Of a DNA stretch of 64,000 nucleotides, positions 54,901 to 64,000 are shown one piece after another. Numbering within the stretch: position 1 is the first letter of the stretch; each line of letters opens with the position of its first letter. The position numbers and the translations under genes were made by a program. The stretch is from Amanita rubescens (Eukaryota > Basidiomycota > Agaricomycetes > Agaricales > Amanitaceae), in contig WION01000121.1 in NCBI GenBank assembly GCA_015039365.1, positions 62,001-126,000 of the forward strand. The letters run 5' to 3'. The notes under the pieces were generated by a model, which was not told the DNA's origin, ran no database searches, and worked only from the letters and a program-made list of their open reading frames with translations.

Positions 54901-57110
54901 AGAATGAGATCTGAAGAGACTACCTGTGAAAGACATTCACATTCTGTTGGTCATCATGTGAGACATAATGACACTGCCAAGGAATAGAGTTTCACTCACC
55001 ATCTATGGTCATAGGGTGAGCTGTTACCAAACTGGAGGAAAAGGAAGTCCAATACTGCTTACATCCTGATTGTGATTTGGTGAAATGTGCCAATGAGATT
55101 GACCCAAAGTGTTACAATATTTCTCACCTCCTGTTAATCATAGAATATGATATGGTATGCATAGAGAGTAGTACAACTCACAACCTGTTGGACATAACAG
55201 ATGTGATAAGCTTAGTTCACAAAGAACAGTGTAGTATTGCCCTTACTTCCTAGGTTAGATAAGATGCAATAAGACTACTTCAGGAGACACTGCAATATCA
55301 CCCACAAACTGTAAATAATGGAGTGGGATGTTGTGAGACTGCCTGAGGGAGAGAGAGTATAATGTCATTACATTCTGTGATCATGGGATGGGACATGTAC
55401 ATATTAGGTCTGCTATGTAAATCATAGTGCACTTTGACTCACTTGCTATTGGTCATGAACAAGATAGAATTAGGCTGCATGACAAACCATAGTGCACTTA
55501 ACTCACATTCTGTTGGTCATGGTAAGATATGTCATGAGACAGCATAAAAAGAAAGTGTCACTCACTGCCTGTTGTTGTGGGGTAGTATGTGAGAGTCTAG
55601 AAAACGGGTTGCACTGTCCACCCACAACCTGTTGATGATAGAATGTCATGTGACAAGGCTGTTGGGCAAAGGACAGTACAGTATCACTCACCAGCTGTTC
55701 ATTACCAAGTGGAATGGAGTGAGGCCACCTGGTGAAAAGATGGTGCTGTGTCACTCACATCCTGTTAATTATGGTACATAATGTGATGAGACTGACTGAA
55801 AAGCAAACAGTATACAATGCTACTTACATTCTGTTGGTCATTGAAGAGTGAGATGAGATGATCATATGGAAAATGTGTAGGATCACTCACATACTGTTGG
55901 TGATGAGGTGAAATTAGATGAGACTACCTGAAAAAAGAGTGCACTTACTTTCTGTCCATAATAGAATAAACGTATTTGATGAGATTGCCCAGAAAGCCAA
56001 TGTGATGTTCAAACTCACAATCTGTTTTTGAGTAAAGAATTGCCTGTTCACCACACCAATGTCACTCACTTTCTGTTGGTCATAGGATGAGAATGCTTAG
56101 AAAATGATAGGGCAGTGACACTCACTCCACGCTGGTCCAGAGACATCATGAAATCAAAACACAAAATTATCTTGCAGCTCACAGTCTGTGAGTCAAAATG
56201 TAAATGAGATGTGATGCCATTGCCTGGAAAAGGCAGTTGTAGAGTCACTCACTGCCTGAGGGTCATATGTAGGATAATAAGTGAGACTATCCAGAAAAGG
56301 CCATATGGTAGTGTCACTCACAAACTGTTGATTATGGCGTAGTGTGGAATGATACCACCTGTATCAAGAAAATGCAGTGTCACTCACATACTGTTGGAAC
56401 AGATAATATGGGAAGAGATGAGACTCCCTGAAGAAAAGCAATACTGTGTCACTCACAAGCTGTTGATCATAGGATGGGATGAGAGTACAACTACTGGGCA
56501 TAAGAAATCCAACTCACCTTCTGTTAGTGGGATGAGACCGGCTGCCAAACATGGTCCAGTTTCACTCACTTCCTGTTTGTCATGCGATGAGTGCAATAAG
56601 ACAACCTGATAAGCCATTGCAACTTACTTTCTGTTGATCATGGGATCTGGAGATTGCCTAGCAAAACACAGAGCAGCTTCAACACTCACATTCTGTTGGT
56701 CATGGGACAAGATGGAATGAGACTGGTTGGATGAGGCATTGCTTCATACTCACAACCTGTTTTTTATTGTAAATGAGACAATGAAATCATGTAAGACAGT
56801 GCAGCAGTGTCACTGGCATGCTTTTAGTTACATAAGTAATGTGATGAAACTGCATGGTAAATGATAGAACAATATCACTCACTTCCTGATTCACTCACAG
56901 AAGTCTGTTGGTCATGATAACAGATGGAATGAGATTACTGGAGAAAACTTATAGCAATGCCATTTACATGCTGTTTATCGCAGAATTGCAATTAAGGCTA
57001 TCTGGGAAGAAAATACAATGGTACTTACCATCTATATGTCATAGGACAATATGGGATGAGAACTCCTTTAGAGAAGAGTGTGGTATCACTGACCATCTGT
57101 TCACAGGGTC
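51960..57110. repeat. Satellite-like array of about 60-70 bp degenerate units with higher-order repeat
   Basis: More than 70 variants of a unit built on CAGTGTCACTCAC, CTGTTGGTCATGGGATGAGA, TGAGACTGCC and CAAAAGAC follow each other, 50-70 bp apart. A larger repeat is superimposed. 52010-53730 and 53731-55590 share ordered landmarks: ACATCTGAGGGAAGAA at 52091/53813, GGCAAACATA at about 52631/54426, and CATGTGTTGAGATGG at about 52193/53910. The offset drifts from 1.72 to 1.86 kb. The remaining 1.5 kb follow the unit pattern only. CG dinucleotides are nearly absent. No coding potential. Confidence 0.8.
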
Positions 57111-57919
57111 ATGTGTTAAGCTCTAGCCAGCTCTGCAACCACGCCAAGCGATTGAGATGTATTATGGCCTTACGCCCGCGCGAGCGCAGCAGAACCCGCA
57201 ATGGGGCTTTCTCCACGCATAAAGCCCAGTTGTCATAAGCAACAGGATAAACTAAATTAGCTTTCCGTCTCCAACAAACAAAGAGCGCAGCGAATGAATG
57301 ATACACGAGGATGATAATGTTTGGGCCAGTCACCTTCCACCGGAACAACAACCACATTTCCGCACCAGGCCACTTCTCGGTGCTAAGGATCTGATTTCTC
57401 AAGGGTCCTATACTCTCCTGGTCCTCATTGAAAATTATAAAACAGTCAAGCGATTTCTCAGTGCTCCAAAGAGAGACCCGTATTCGTTGAGTTCTGTCTT
57501 GTGACGCCCAGTTGTTTGCCTCACTGCATTTTACTCTGTCCGCAAAGGGAACAACAGATGGTTGGCTACACGTCCCGTAAATGTAAAAGTTCCGGATGTC
57601 TATAAAGAAGAAAGTTAGATATAAAGGTAGTAGAGAAAGATCAAGTGACACCTGCGATATAATCTGCAAATAAGCTGCCATGGAGAAATCGTCCGTCACA
57701 GCCCAGTTATCCATAAAGGAGGTGTGAATAATTGTTCCTGACATTCAAGCACAATGTCCGCTTCATTAATATAGGTGTCGGGGTGACGGCGGGGATGTTT
57801 GTGATTTTCATCTCGCTGAAACAGTGGGCAAGAGTTTGAGGTGATGGGCTCACTGGGTTGTCAGACTGGGAGAATGTTCGACACCAACACTCTTCTAATT
57901 GATTCCATGTATTTTCCAA
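57109..57919 (-). CDS. Hypothetical protein, exons uncertain
   Basis: Two or three minus-strand segments: 57919-57770 (WNQLEECWCRTFSQSDNPVS, HCFSEMKITNIPAV), then 57744-57653 (FMDNWAVTDDFSMAAYLQII), intron 57602-57652, then RNFYIYGTCSQPSVVPFADR and RIRVSLWSTEKSLDCFIIF. Splice sites look reasonable, but no domain is recognised. The frame ends at 57109, inside the satellite, so the 3' end may have been cut by the array. Base composition is CpG-normal, unlike its right neighbour in the array. Confidence 0.4.
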
Positions 57920-57970
57920 CGCTACATCAGACCAAATTTCATTTAATTAAGTCTCCGAGGGATCGTCGAG

Positions 57971-58500
57971 CTAGTCAACATTCATCTCTATAGCAGGCTT
58001 AGAAACCTCGGTCTCAGCAGGTTTAGCGGCCTCTGGTTGCTTTTCTTTCCCTGTGGAGCATTTTGTGACACCTATGGTGTGGGCTTTCTTGGTCGGTTTC
58101 ACATGCACAGGTGGCCCCTGCGAGCTCAAGGACTAATATCCCAGCAGTCAGCAAACAATCGGGGGTTTGTGAACAAGACGCACCAAGCTGGAAGCTGTTA
58201 TGTCTTCTACATCCTTTGTCTGTTGGTCGAAACACTTCAGGTGTTCATCGTCACTGTCATTGCCGGATCCTTTACCAGCCTCTTCATCGTTGGATAGGAC
58301 GAAGCGTATGGAACACCTGTCGACCGACTCATCTGAAGTCGCAAGAACCTTCAGTCGGTCAGCATAGATGATAGATCTGGTAAATCTACATGCATGTTAG
58401 AGTGAAATTAGAGGCAGGAGAGGCAGTCGATGCGAGTGAGGAGGAGGTGCAAGAGATGATACGGCGGTTGCCTCGGCTTTTGCAGACTTGGGAATAGACA
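57971..58500 (-). CDS. Partial member of a basidiomycete family (family V copy 1)
   Basis: A central exon (about 58380-58190) reads IIYADRLKVLATSDESVD...SNDEEAGKGSGNDSDDE. It is followed, after a probable intron, by VHVKPTKKAHTIGVTKC and the C-terminus ETEVSKPAIEMNVD (stop at 57971). The IIYADRLKVL block matches IYTDRIKVLLPSYDP of the plus-strand gene at 58939. The 5' end is unclear. Function unknown. Confidence 0.4.
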
Positions 58501-58938
58501 GTAGATGATTGAGACAACATATGCTTATTATAACGCAAACACGAGTCTGTGGTTGCCAACGACGTTCGGGTTGCGTTAAAGAGATTGTGTGGACGGGGAC
58601 GGGTTACGGAGATATTGAAGTGGCTCACCGGCGGTTGCGGGGATGGGTTCTATGGTGCATCCGATCATTGATCACATGATTATTAAGTAAGCTCACGTGA
58701 ACTTGTCGTCTGCGCACAGGCCTCCGTCTGCTTACTCCTTTCGCCTTTTCCTCAGTGACCCTATTGCCTACGCACTAAGACCACCCTTATCCGATGATAT
58801 ATACATCATGCTTATGCTCATCAGTATACGCGAAATTTCGTCGCTCGACTTGCCTATACGATCGCCCTTTTTCTTGAGTCAATATTTCCATTTGATCGTC
58901 ATTCCTATATCATCTTCGATTGCAGCCTATGTTCCGTA

Positions 58939-59785
58939 ATGATTTTCTTGGATCTCCCCATGCCTTTCCGCGCATCTCGCTTGACCGTTTATGACCATGT
59001 TGCACAGTGGTGTGACAACATTATGGCCCGATACGAGCAAAATACCGGGTCTGAGATGGTTCTGGTCCGGTGCATCGCATCAACATATTGGTTGTTCTCA
59101 TGTAACCCATGTTCACTAATAGAAATTCAATCTCATCAATGACACTACACGAGCCAAGGATGTTTTCATGCTGAAAGTACCAACCGATGCCCCCAGAGAT
59201 CTAGCATATCTTTTCGACTATCAGCTGACCGTGCTGAATTCGATCCGCATCAACGACGAACAGATTGAGTCGGACAACAACCAGGTACGTTTGAGTGACC
59301 CTCGGATCGTTAACACGGTAATAATTCTATGCAGAACTTGCTATCAGACTACGGTGGTCCTTTGTTCAACCTTCATCAGGCAAAATTGGTGCAGAGGAAC
59401 ATTGTCGACGTAGAAGGAAAGCTAACTGCCCCGTGGCATGAATATGACAAATTGCGCGCGGGCTCGGTGGTTCTCATGAGAATATCCTTGCGTACATACA
59501 TGCCCACGGACAGTTACCCACCCAAAAAGGTGTCATTCCATCATGGTTAACAGAACGCCGACCGAAGTACTGACCCCTTATACATAGTTATACCAGATTT
59601 ACACAGACAGAATCAAAGTCTTGTTGCCATCATACGATCCGATCGATGAACGCCCCATACGTGGTGTCATCGAGAACATTGCGCACAGCGAGGAAGACAA
59701 AGAGGGCGATAGCGACGACGAATTAGTTAAATCATTCGATGGCCGCCGCACGGACCAGAAAGAAGCCCTTTTCTTGTGTGCATAG
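58939..59785 (+). CDS. Basidiomycete-type hypothetical protein (family V copy 2)
   Basis: Clear exons: up to 59284 (INDTTRAKDVFMLKVP, DLAYLFDYQLTVLNSIRIND), 59335-59529 (NLLSDYGGPLFNLHQAKLVQ, LTAPWHEYDKLRAGSVVLMR) and 59597-59785 (IYTDRIKVLLPSYDPIDERP, then acidic). The GGPLFN...LVQ.NI.DV.G...PW..Y..LR.GS.V pattern recalls small proteins common near transposons in agaricomycetes; I know no function. The first exon and start (ATG 58939) are uncertain. The stop codon at 59783 lies within the 34 bp palindrome. Confidence 0.55.
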
Positions 59786-59814
59786 TGACGGTCCCATATG
59801 GGACCGTCACTATG
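59781..59814. repeat. 34 bp perfect palindrome
   Basis: CATAGTGACGGTCCCAT followed by its exact reverse complement, no spacer, centred at 59797/59798. It marks the switch from CpG-normal gene sequence to the CpG-depleted block. It could form a cruciform or RNA hairpin. Confidence 0.9.
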
Positions 59815-61166
59815 GCTGAGTTTAAAAGGAGCATTTCCTGTAGAGTATCACCACTGAGGCCTCACCACTGCTAGTACTGCCACCTAGTTGCTCATAGGGC
59901 TAGGGGGATGACAGGGATATACCCCCAGATGTTTCCTACCACCTACTACTACTTGTTGAAGGACCACGCAAGCATCAAGTATATATATATGTGAGCTGGA
60001 GAGGCAAATGATATATGCAACTGACCCATACCTGCCAATACATACTTGCTGATGGACTTGGCAGGTCCTGCTCATTTTGTGACACTGACTAGTGACATAA
60101 TATGGTCAATTATATAGAATGTATCATACTGCAAGCCATTCTTGCACCCAACCAACACCTCCATATGTATGATGATGTTTCAATACCGCCACCACCACTG
60201 CTCCAATACTCAGCACAATGACTGCTCCTCAAGTGCTCACAGGGTGGCACTAACCACCTACTATCATATCACCATTGCTGCTACCACCACGGCTACTCTA
60301 GTAGACTGTAGTAACAGCAACAACAAAGGTTGTACCTACCACTGGCCTAGGGAGCAATGGCCTAGGGATGGCCCACCATTATCACCACCATCATTGGATT
60401 TGGTACCATTCCCATGCACAAGTGGCTACTGTGTTACTACTATCAGCACTAGTGCAACCACTACAAACTGCCACCACCTGCCACCACTACTGAATTGAAG
60501 GGCCTCTATGATTGAGGATTTATTGTTCCAAGGCTGAAGTGTAATGGACAGTTAATAATACTATGACTACACTAACTACAAATGCAAGTATTTGATGCTG
60601 ACTTCACTTGAATGTACATATACATGTTTACCTCTGGAATTCCTCATGAGGAAACCCCTTACAATCACCCTCACCACCACCCACCACCAGCCCTACTACC
60701 ATCACTACTGGCATTACCACTGCTACTTGGTATTACTAGTACTACTACTCACACCATTAGCATGACCAACACCTACTATCAACTGCCAGTACTCTCACCA
60801 CCACCACCACCACCACCACTGCTCACTAGTACTCACTTGTAACAGTTTAAGTTCCCCACTGATGGCCAAGCCCTGTTGAAACAATGAAACCCTGATTGGC
60901 TTCCTGCCCCTTCCTCTTTTGGCTCACCCTTCCTATTTCTGCCATCACTGCATGCCCACCCTGCAATACCCTCTCCTGCACACTCTGTCTCTCATGCATA
61001 CCCTGTCCCTGTCCCTATCCCTGTCCCTGGCTCCATTCCACCCCATCTTCCTCACCTGCATACTCTTCCCCTGTCCCTCCACACTTGCCTTGGTCAATGA
61101 AGAGGTTCCACTGGTTATGGATGTGGAGGGAGCATGTGATGTGGTAGTCCTGGATCACTAGTACAG
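59815..61166. repeat. CCA-rich, CpG-depleted repeat block
   Basis: Runs of CCACCACCA, TACTACTACT and ACCACTGCTAC with few CG dinucleotides, then a CCTGTCCCTGTCCCTATCCC tract near 61005-61030. No credible gene. Continuous in character with 61556-61910 and 63400-64000, so it is one block split by later insertions. Confidence 0.6.
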
Positions 61167-61171
61167 CTTGA

Positions 61172-61550
61172 TGTTGGATGTTCAATCCCGCCGAGTATGG
61201 GCGTGGATGTGATGCGCGTGATGCCTGATGCCGAGGACGTGATGGACGATCAGCGCTTGATGCGCTATATTTAGTACGTTTCTATTCTCGTCTGCAGCGA
61301 CGCCTAAACGTCGTTTGCCTTTATATTTTGCCGTTCCCGTTTCCCATACGCTGCGCATATTTTCCCTTATAGTCTAGACGTTGCCAGGTCGCACCTCAGT
61401 CGCTTATTGCCACGACTGAGGTGAGATCCACGCTATTTGCCTTATTCCTTTCATGTTGCTTATATTACCTGTAGCTATTGTATTGTCTCACAGGTACTAT
61501 TGATTATAGAGTCGCTTATTGCCACGACTGAGCTATTGTATTGTCTCACA
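61172..61550. mobile_element. Solo LTR, 379 bp
   Basis: Begins TGTTGGATGT, ends TGTCTCACA, and is flanked by the 5 bp direct repeat CTTGA at 61167-61171 and 61551-61555: the structure of an LTR left after recombination of a retrotransposon. It is CpG-rich against CpG-poor surroundings, hence young. A 22 bp internal direct repeat (GTCGCTTATTGCCACGACTG at about 61399 and 61512) and a repeated CTATTGTATTGTCTCACA occur near its 3' end. Confidence 0.8.
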
Positions 61551-61555
61551 CTTGA

Positions 61556-61910
61556 TTCTCACCCAGCCCCAGCCACCCTAAGTCCTGTTTGCCCTTTCAT
61601 TCTTGCACCCAGCACCCAGCACTCACCCTATGTGTCTACTCTTGCACATGCACTGCATCCCCAGCACCTGGCTCTGGCCATTCTCAGCCTGAATGAAGAA
61701 GTGGTGGCCTACATCACCAAGTAGTTCTACCATAACTATCACCACTGCCACCACCAGTACTTATCACCATGACCATTGCTGTGTCATGAGTCGCAGCACT
61801 ACCACTTCCACTCACACAGCCACCACCACTGCTCACAAGTTACCACCACCACTTGTAACTACCACTCACACAATACTTACTAATACCAGCACTGCCAACA
61901 CTACTTGGCT
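61556..61910. repeat. Continuation of the CCA-rich block
   Basis: CACCACTGCCACCACCAG-type sequence, CG-poor, resumes after the solo LTR up to the hAT target duplication. Confidence 0.55.
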
Positions 61911-61918
61911 AATGTGGG

Positions 61919-63065
61919 TAGGGATTGGCACGGGTCGGCTCAACCCGCGCGGGTCATGTACCCGCACCCGTAGAGGGTACGGGTGGGGGTCTACACTCTG
62001 TAGACCCGTGGTCGAACCCGAACCTGCATCGCGGGTTCGGGTAGGGCACACATACCCGTGCCTATACCCACTCCCGTGTTATTTGCGTGATGCGCCGATA
62101 GAGTCTGCATGGCGCGGCGGAGTTTGCTTGGTGTGGTGGAGTTTGCGTGGTGTGGTGGGGTTTGCATTGGGGCGCGACGTGTTTAAGGCAGCGTTGGTGG
62201 GGTGCGGCACGGTGGGTCACCGGTTGGTGCAGCACAATTGTGGGGGATCCGTGAAGGGTGCAGCATGTTTGCAGGTGGTGGTGGAGGGGTGTGGCAACTT
62301 GCAAGGTGGGAAAAGACGGGTGGAGGGCTGGTGTGGTGCCAGAGGGGCACGACATGTTTAAGGCAGCGTTGGTGGGGTGCGGCACGGTGTGTGGTTGGTG
62401 CAGCACGTTTGCGGGTGGTGGTGGTGGAGGGGTGTGGCAACTTGCAAGGTGGGCAAAGACGGGTGGAGGGCCGTTAGTTCATGAAATGTGGTAGGGCAGA
62501 TCGTCTCACTGTGTAACTGTTTCATGGGGGTGCGGCAGGTGTGGTGGATATGTTGGAGGTGCAACAAGGTCATCAAGGGCGGCGGCGAGGTGTAGATTTG
62601 TTAGCAAACAAAAATAAATATGTATCAGAGGGGGCTTACCCGTGAATGTCCAATCCAACCGCCAGAACCACGGATCTTTCTACCACTTCCTCGTCATCAC
62701 CATCTTCAGACATTTTTGGCCGTGGCTGAACTGGGCGGGTGGGTGGCTGAACTTGGTGAGCGGCTGTATTGCTCATTGCAGACGACAGTGGCCGTGACAT
62801 GTCGCGGTCTCGTTATGTGCTTTATACCTGTTTGGCAATGGGCCTGAATCCTCGGCCTCATCATCCACACACTCGATGGTATGCCGCCCCGTTGCATACA
62901 ACCCGTGTGGGTACGGGTACAGGTAAGAGGTCGGGTCTGGGTCCGGGTCAAGTTATCCTCTACCCGCATCCAAACCCATACCCCGGCTACGGGTCTGGGT
63001 ATATCACGGGGTCCGGGTCCGGGTATGCACCTGGTCACCCAGGGGTATACCCAGGCCAATCCCTA
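61919..63065. mobile_element. Non-autonomous hAT element, 1147 bp, with 8 bp target duplication
   Basis: Termini TAGGGATTGGC (61919-61929) and its complement GCCAATCCCTA (63055-63065), flanked by AATGTGGG at 61911-61918 and 63066-63073. The 8 bp duplication and TAGGG ends are hAT hallmarks. Subterminal GGGTACGGGT/ACCCGTACCC motifs are dense within 170-230 bp of both ends. No transposase domain. A minus-strand stub MSEDGDDEEVVERS (about 62715-62675) may be the remnant of a first exon. Confidence 0.85.
62173..62470. repeat. Tandem duplication inside the non-autonomous hAT
   Basis: TTTAAGGCAGCGTTGGTGGG and GGGGTGTGGCAACTTGCAAG each occur twice in the same order (about 62181/62358 and 62287/62435), giving two units of about 125-150 bp. 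Confidence 0.7.
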
Positions 63066-63073
63066 AATGTGGG

Positions 63074-63399
63074 CCACTGCTGCGCACGGCATCATGTCCG
63101 AGGCCCTTTATTACCGTTGCATCATGCTGTCCACAGCATCCCTCACATCCTTCCTCCCTTCACAACAAGTTGCTGTATCTGAAGTTATGAATAGTTTTTT
63201 TTTTTACACTCTCCTTACTTTAGTATTTCATAATCGAGGATGAGATGTGTTGCGGGTTTTGTGGCACTCGTCGCTACAAGCTGTATTTGTACATGTTGAG
63301 CACCGGAAAATGCTGGTATCTTAATGGAGCATTATTACAAAAACTTGCGCAGCTCGCCAATTATAAAACCGAGCCTCATTACATTCGGCCTCGGAATAA
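63074..63399. other. Short CpG-containing stretch, no gene recognised
   Basis: Includes a T10 tract near 63197. No supported coding exon. Confidence 0.3.
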
Positions 63400-64000
63400 C
63401 CACCACCACCACCTTTGTCCACTGATCAGGAAAAATCCTTCTCTATTGTGGAGGTACAGCTACCTCCCAATATACAACCATCTGCTACCACCACCACACT
63501 TCACCACCATCACTATTTTATGGAGCAGAATAGATCAAGGCAGTAGTACAGGTCTGGCTACCTCTGGGCCATATCAAAGCTACTGGTGTTCAATTACCTT
63601 TCATATAATTAGTGGTACCTGGACCAGTCAACCCATCACACAGGTCACTACAGGTAAGGGTGTGACAGGTATCCACTAAACCACTGAACCTGCAGTATTC
63701 CATAGTATAAGTTACCACTGCTGCCAGTACTGAACATGACCATCACTGTTGACAGACTACTAGTAGTACTAGTACTACCACTATCTTACTATACTATTCA
63801 CTACCTACATCACCATCACCACTCACCACCACCAACACTCAACCACCACCAATACTCAACTGCCACCATCACCAACACTCCATCACCACCAATACTCAAC
63901 TGCCACCATCACCATCACCATCACCATCACTACTATCACCAACCACCAGTACCAGTACTACTGCTGCCACTGCTCTGGTTTGGCCCCCCAGCCCAACCCA
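63400..64000. repeat. CCA/CAT-rich repeat block to the window edge
   Basis: (CCA)n, (TAC)n and a CACCATCACCATCACCATCA microsatellite (about 63905-63930); CG nearly absent. Same character as 59815-61166. Confidence 0.6.

Noticed and set aside
60142..60842. Thr/His/Pro-rich plus-strand frames in the CCA block
   Set aside because: Trinucleotide-repeat translation; no start context, splice logic or domain.
61693..62361. 222-codon frame
   Set aside because: Crosses from the CCA block into the non-autonomous hAT, so it cannot be an ancestral gene.
1..64000. tRNA or rRNA genes
   Set aside because: No cloverleaf-like A/B box arrangement or rRNA signature was noticed; a covariance scan would be needed to exclude tRNAs.

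Overview
The window is nuclear DNA of a fungus, most probably an agaricomycete (mushroom-forming Basidiomycota). Genes carry many short GT-AG introns of about 45-65 bp. The gene content also fits: a secreted M36 fungalysin, I66-type protease-inhibitor relics, a DUF6589-like fragment, clustered lineage-specific F-box proteins, and conserved housekeeping genes (RecQ helicase, CFT1/CPSF160). Exon junctions given here were worked out by eye from splice signals, reading frame and family conservation.

Layout. 1-1.1 kb: the edge of an RdRP-like gene (minus strand) and a small P-loop NTPase. 1.75-4.2 kb: an intact 12-exon, 610-residue fungalysin. 4.3-18.3 kb: five paralogous F-box proteins in orientation -, +, +, -, -. 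They are interrupted by a 4.3 kb hAT transposon (10053-14388), itself hit by a 300 bp foldback element, and by a fungalysin relic. 18.52-20.23 kb: a 1.7 kb element with identical 99 bp terminal inverted repeats and a 9 bp target duplication, Mutator-like, carrying pieces of a DUF6589-like gene and a RecQ-like helicase. 20.3-27.7 kb: a hypothetical protein, a protein of unknown family, an asparaginase-HIT fusion and a small P-loop kinase-like protein.

27.8-37.2 kb: an array of nucleotidyltransferase-fold genes on the minus strand. The first and last are intact; the middle ones are frameshifted or fragmentary and arose partly by a 1.2 kb tandem duplication. They are interspersed with a second member of the unknown family at 22 kb and two broken I66 inhibitor genes. 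37.9-50.7 kb: a RecQ helicase with a 6-nt microexon and a probable 1-nt frameshift, a low-complexity protein with a conserved C-terminus, and complete CFT1.

50.7-64 kb: repeat-rich. A 5.2 kb satellite-like array with a higher-order repeat of about 1.7-1.9 kb and strong CpG depletion abuts the CFT1 3' end. A short CpG-normal block holds hypothetical genes, including two members of one basidiomycete-type family in opposite orientation, and ends in a 34 bp perfect palindrome. Then comes a CCA-rich, CpG-depleted block split by two younger CpG-rich insertions: a 379 bp solo LTR (TSD CTTGA) and a 1147 bp non-autonomous hAT (TSD AATGTGGG).

There is no operon-like logic. CFT1 acts in mRNA 3' end formation, RecQ in genome maintenance, fungalysin in extracellular protein degradation. 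Most of the rest is lineage-specific families and transposons typical of a fast-evolving accessory region.
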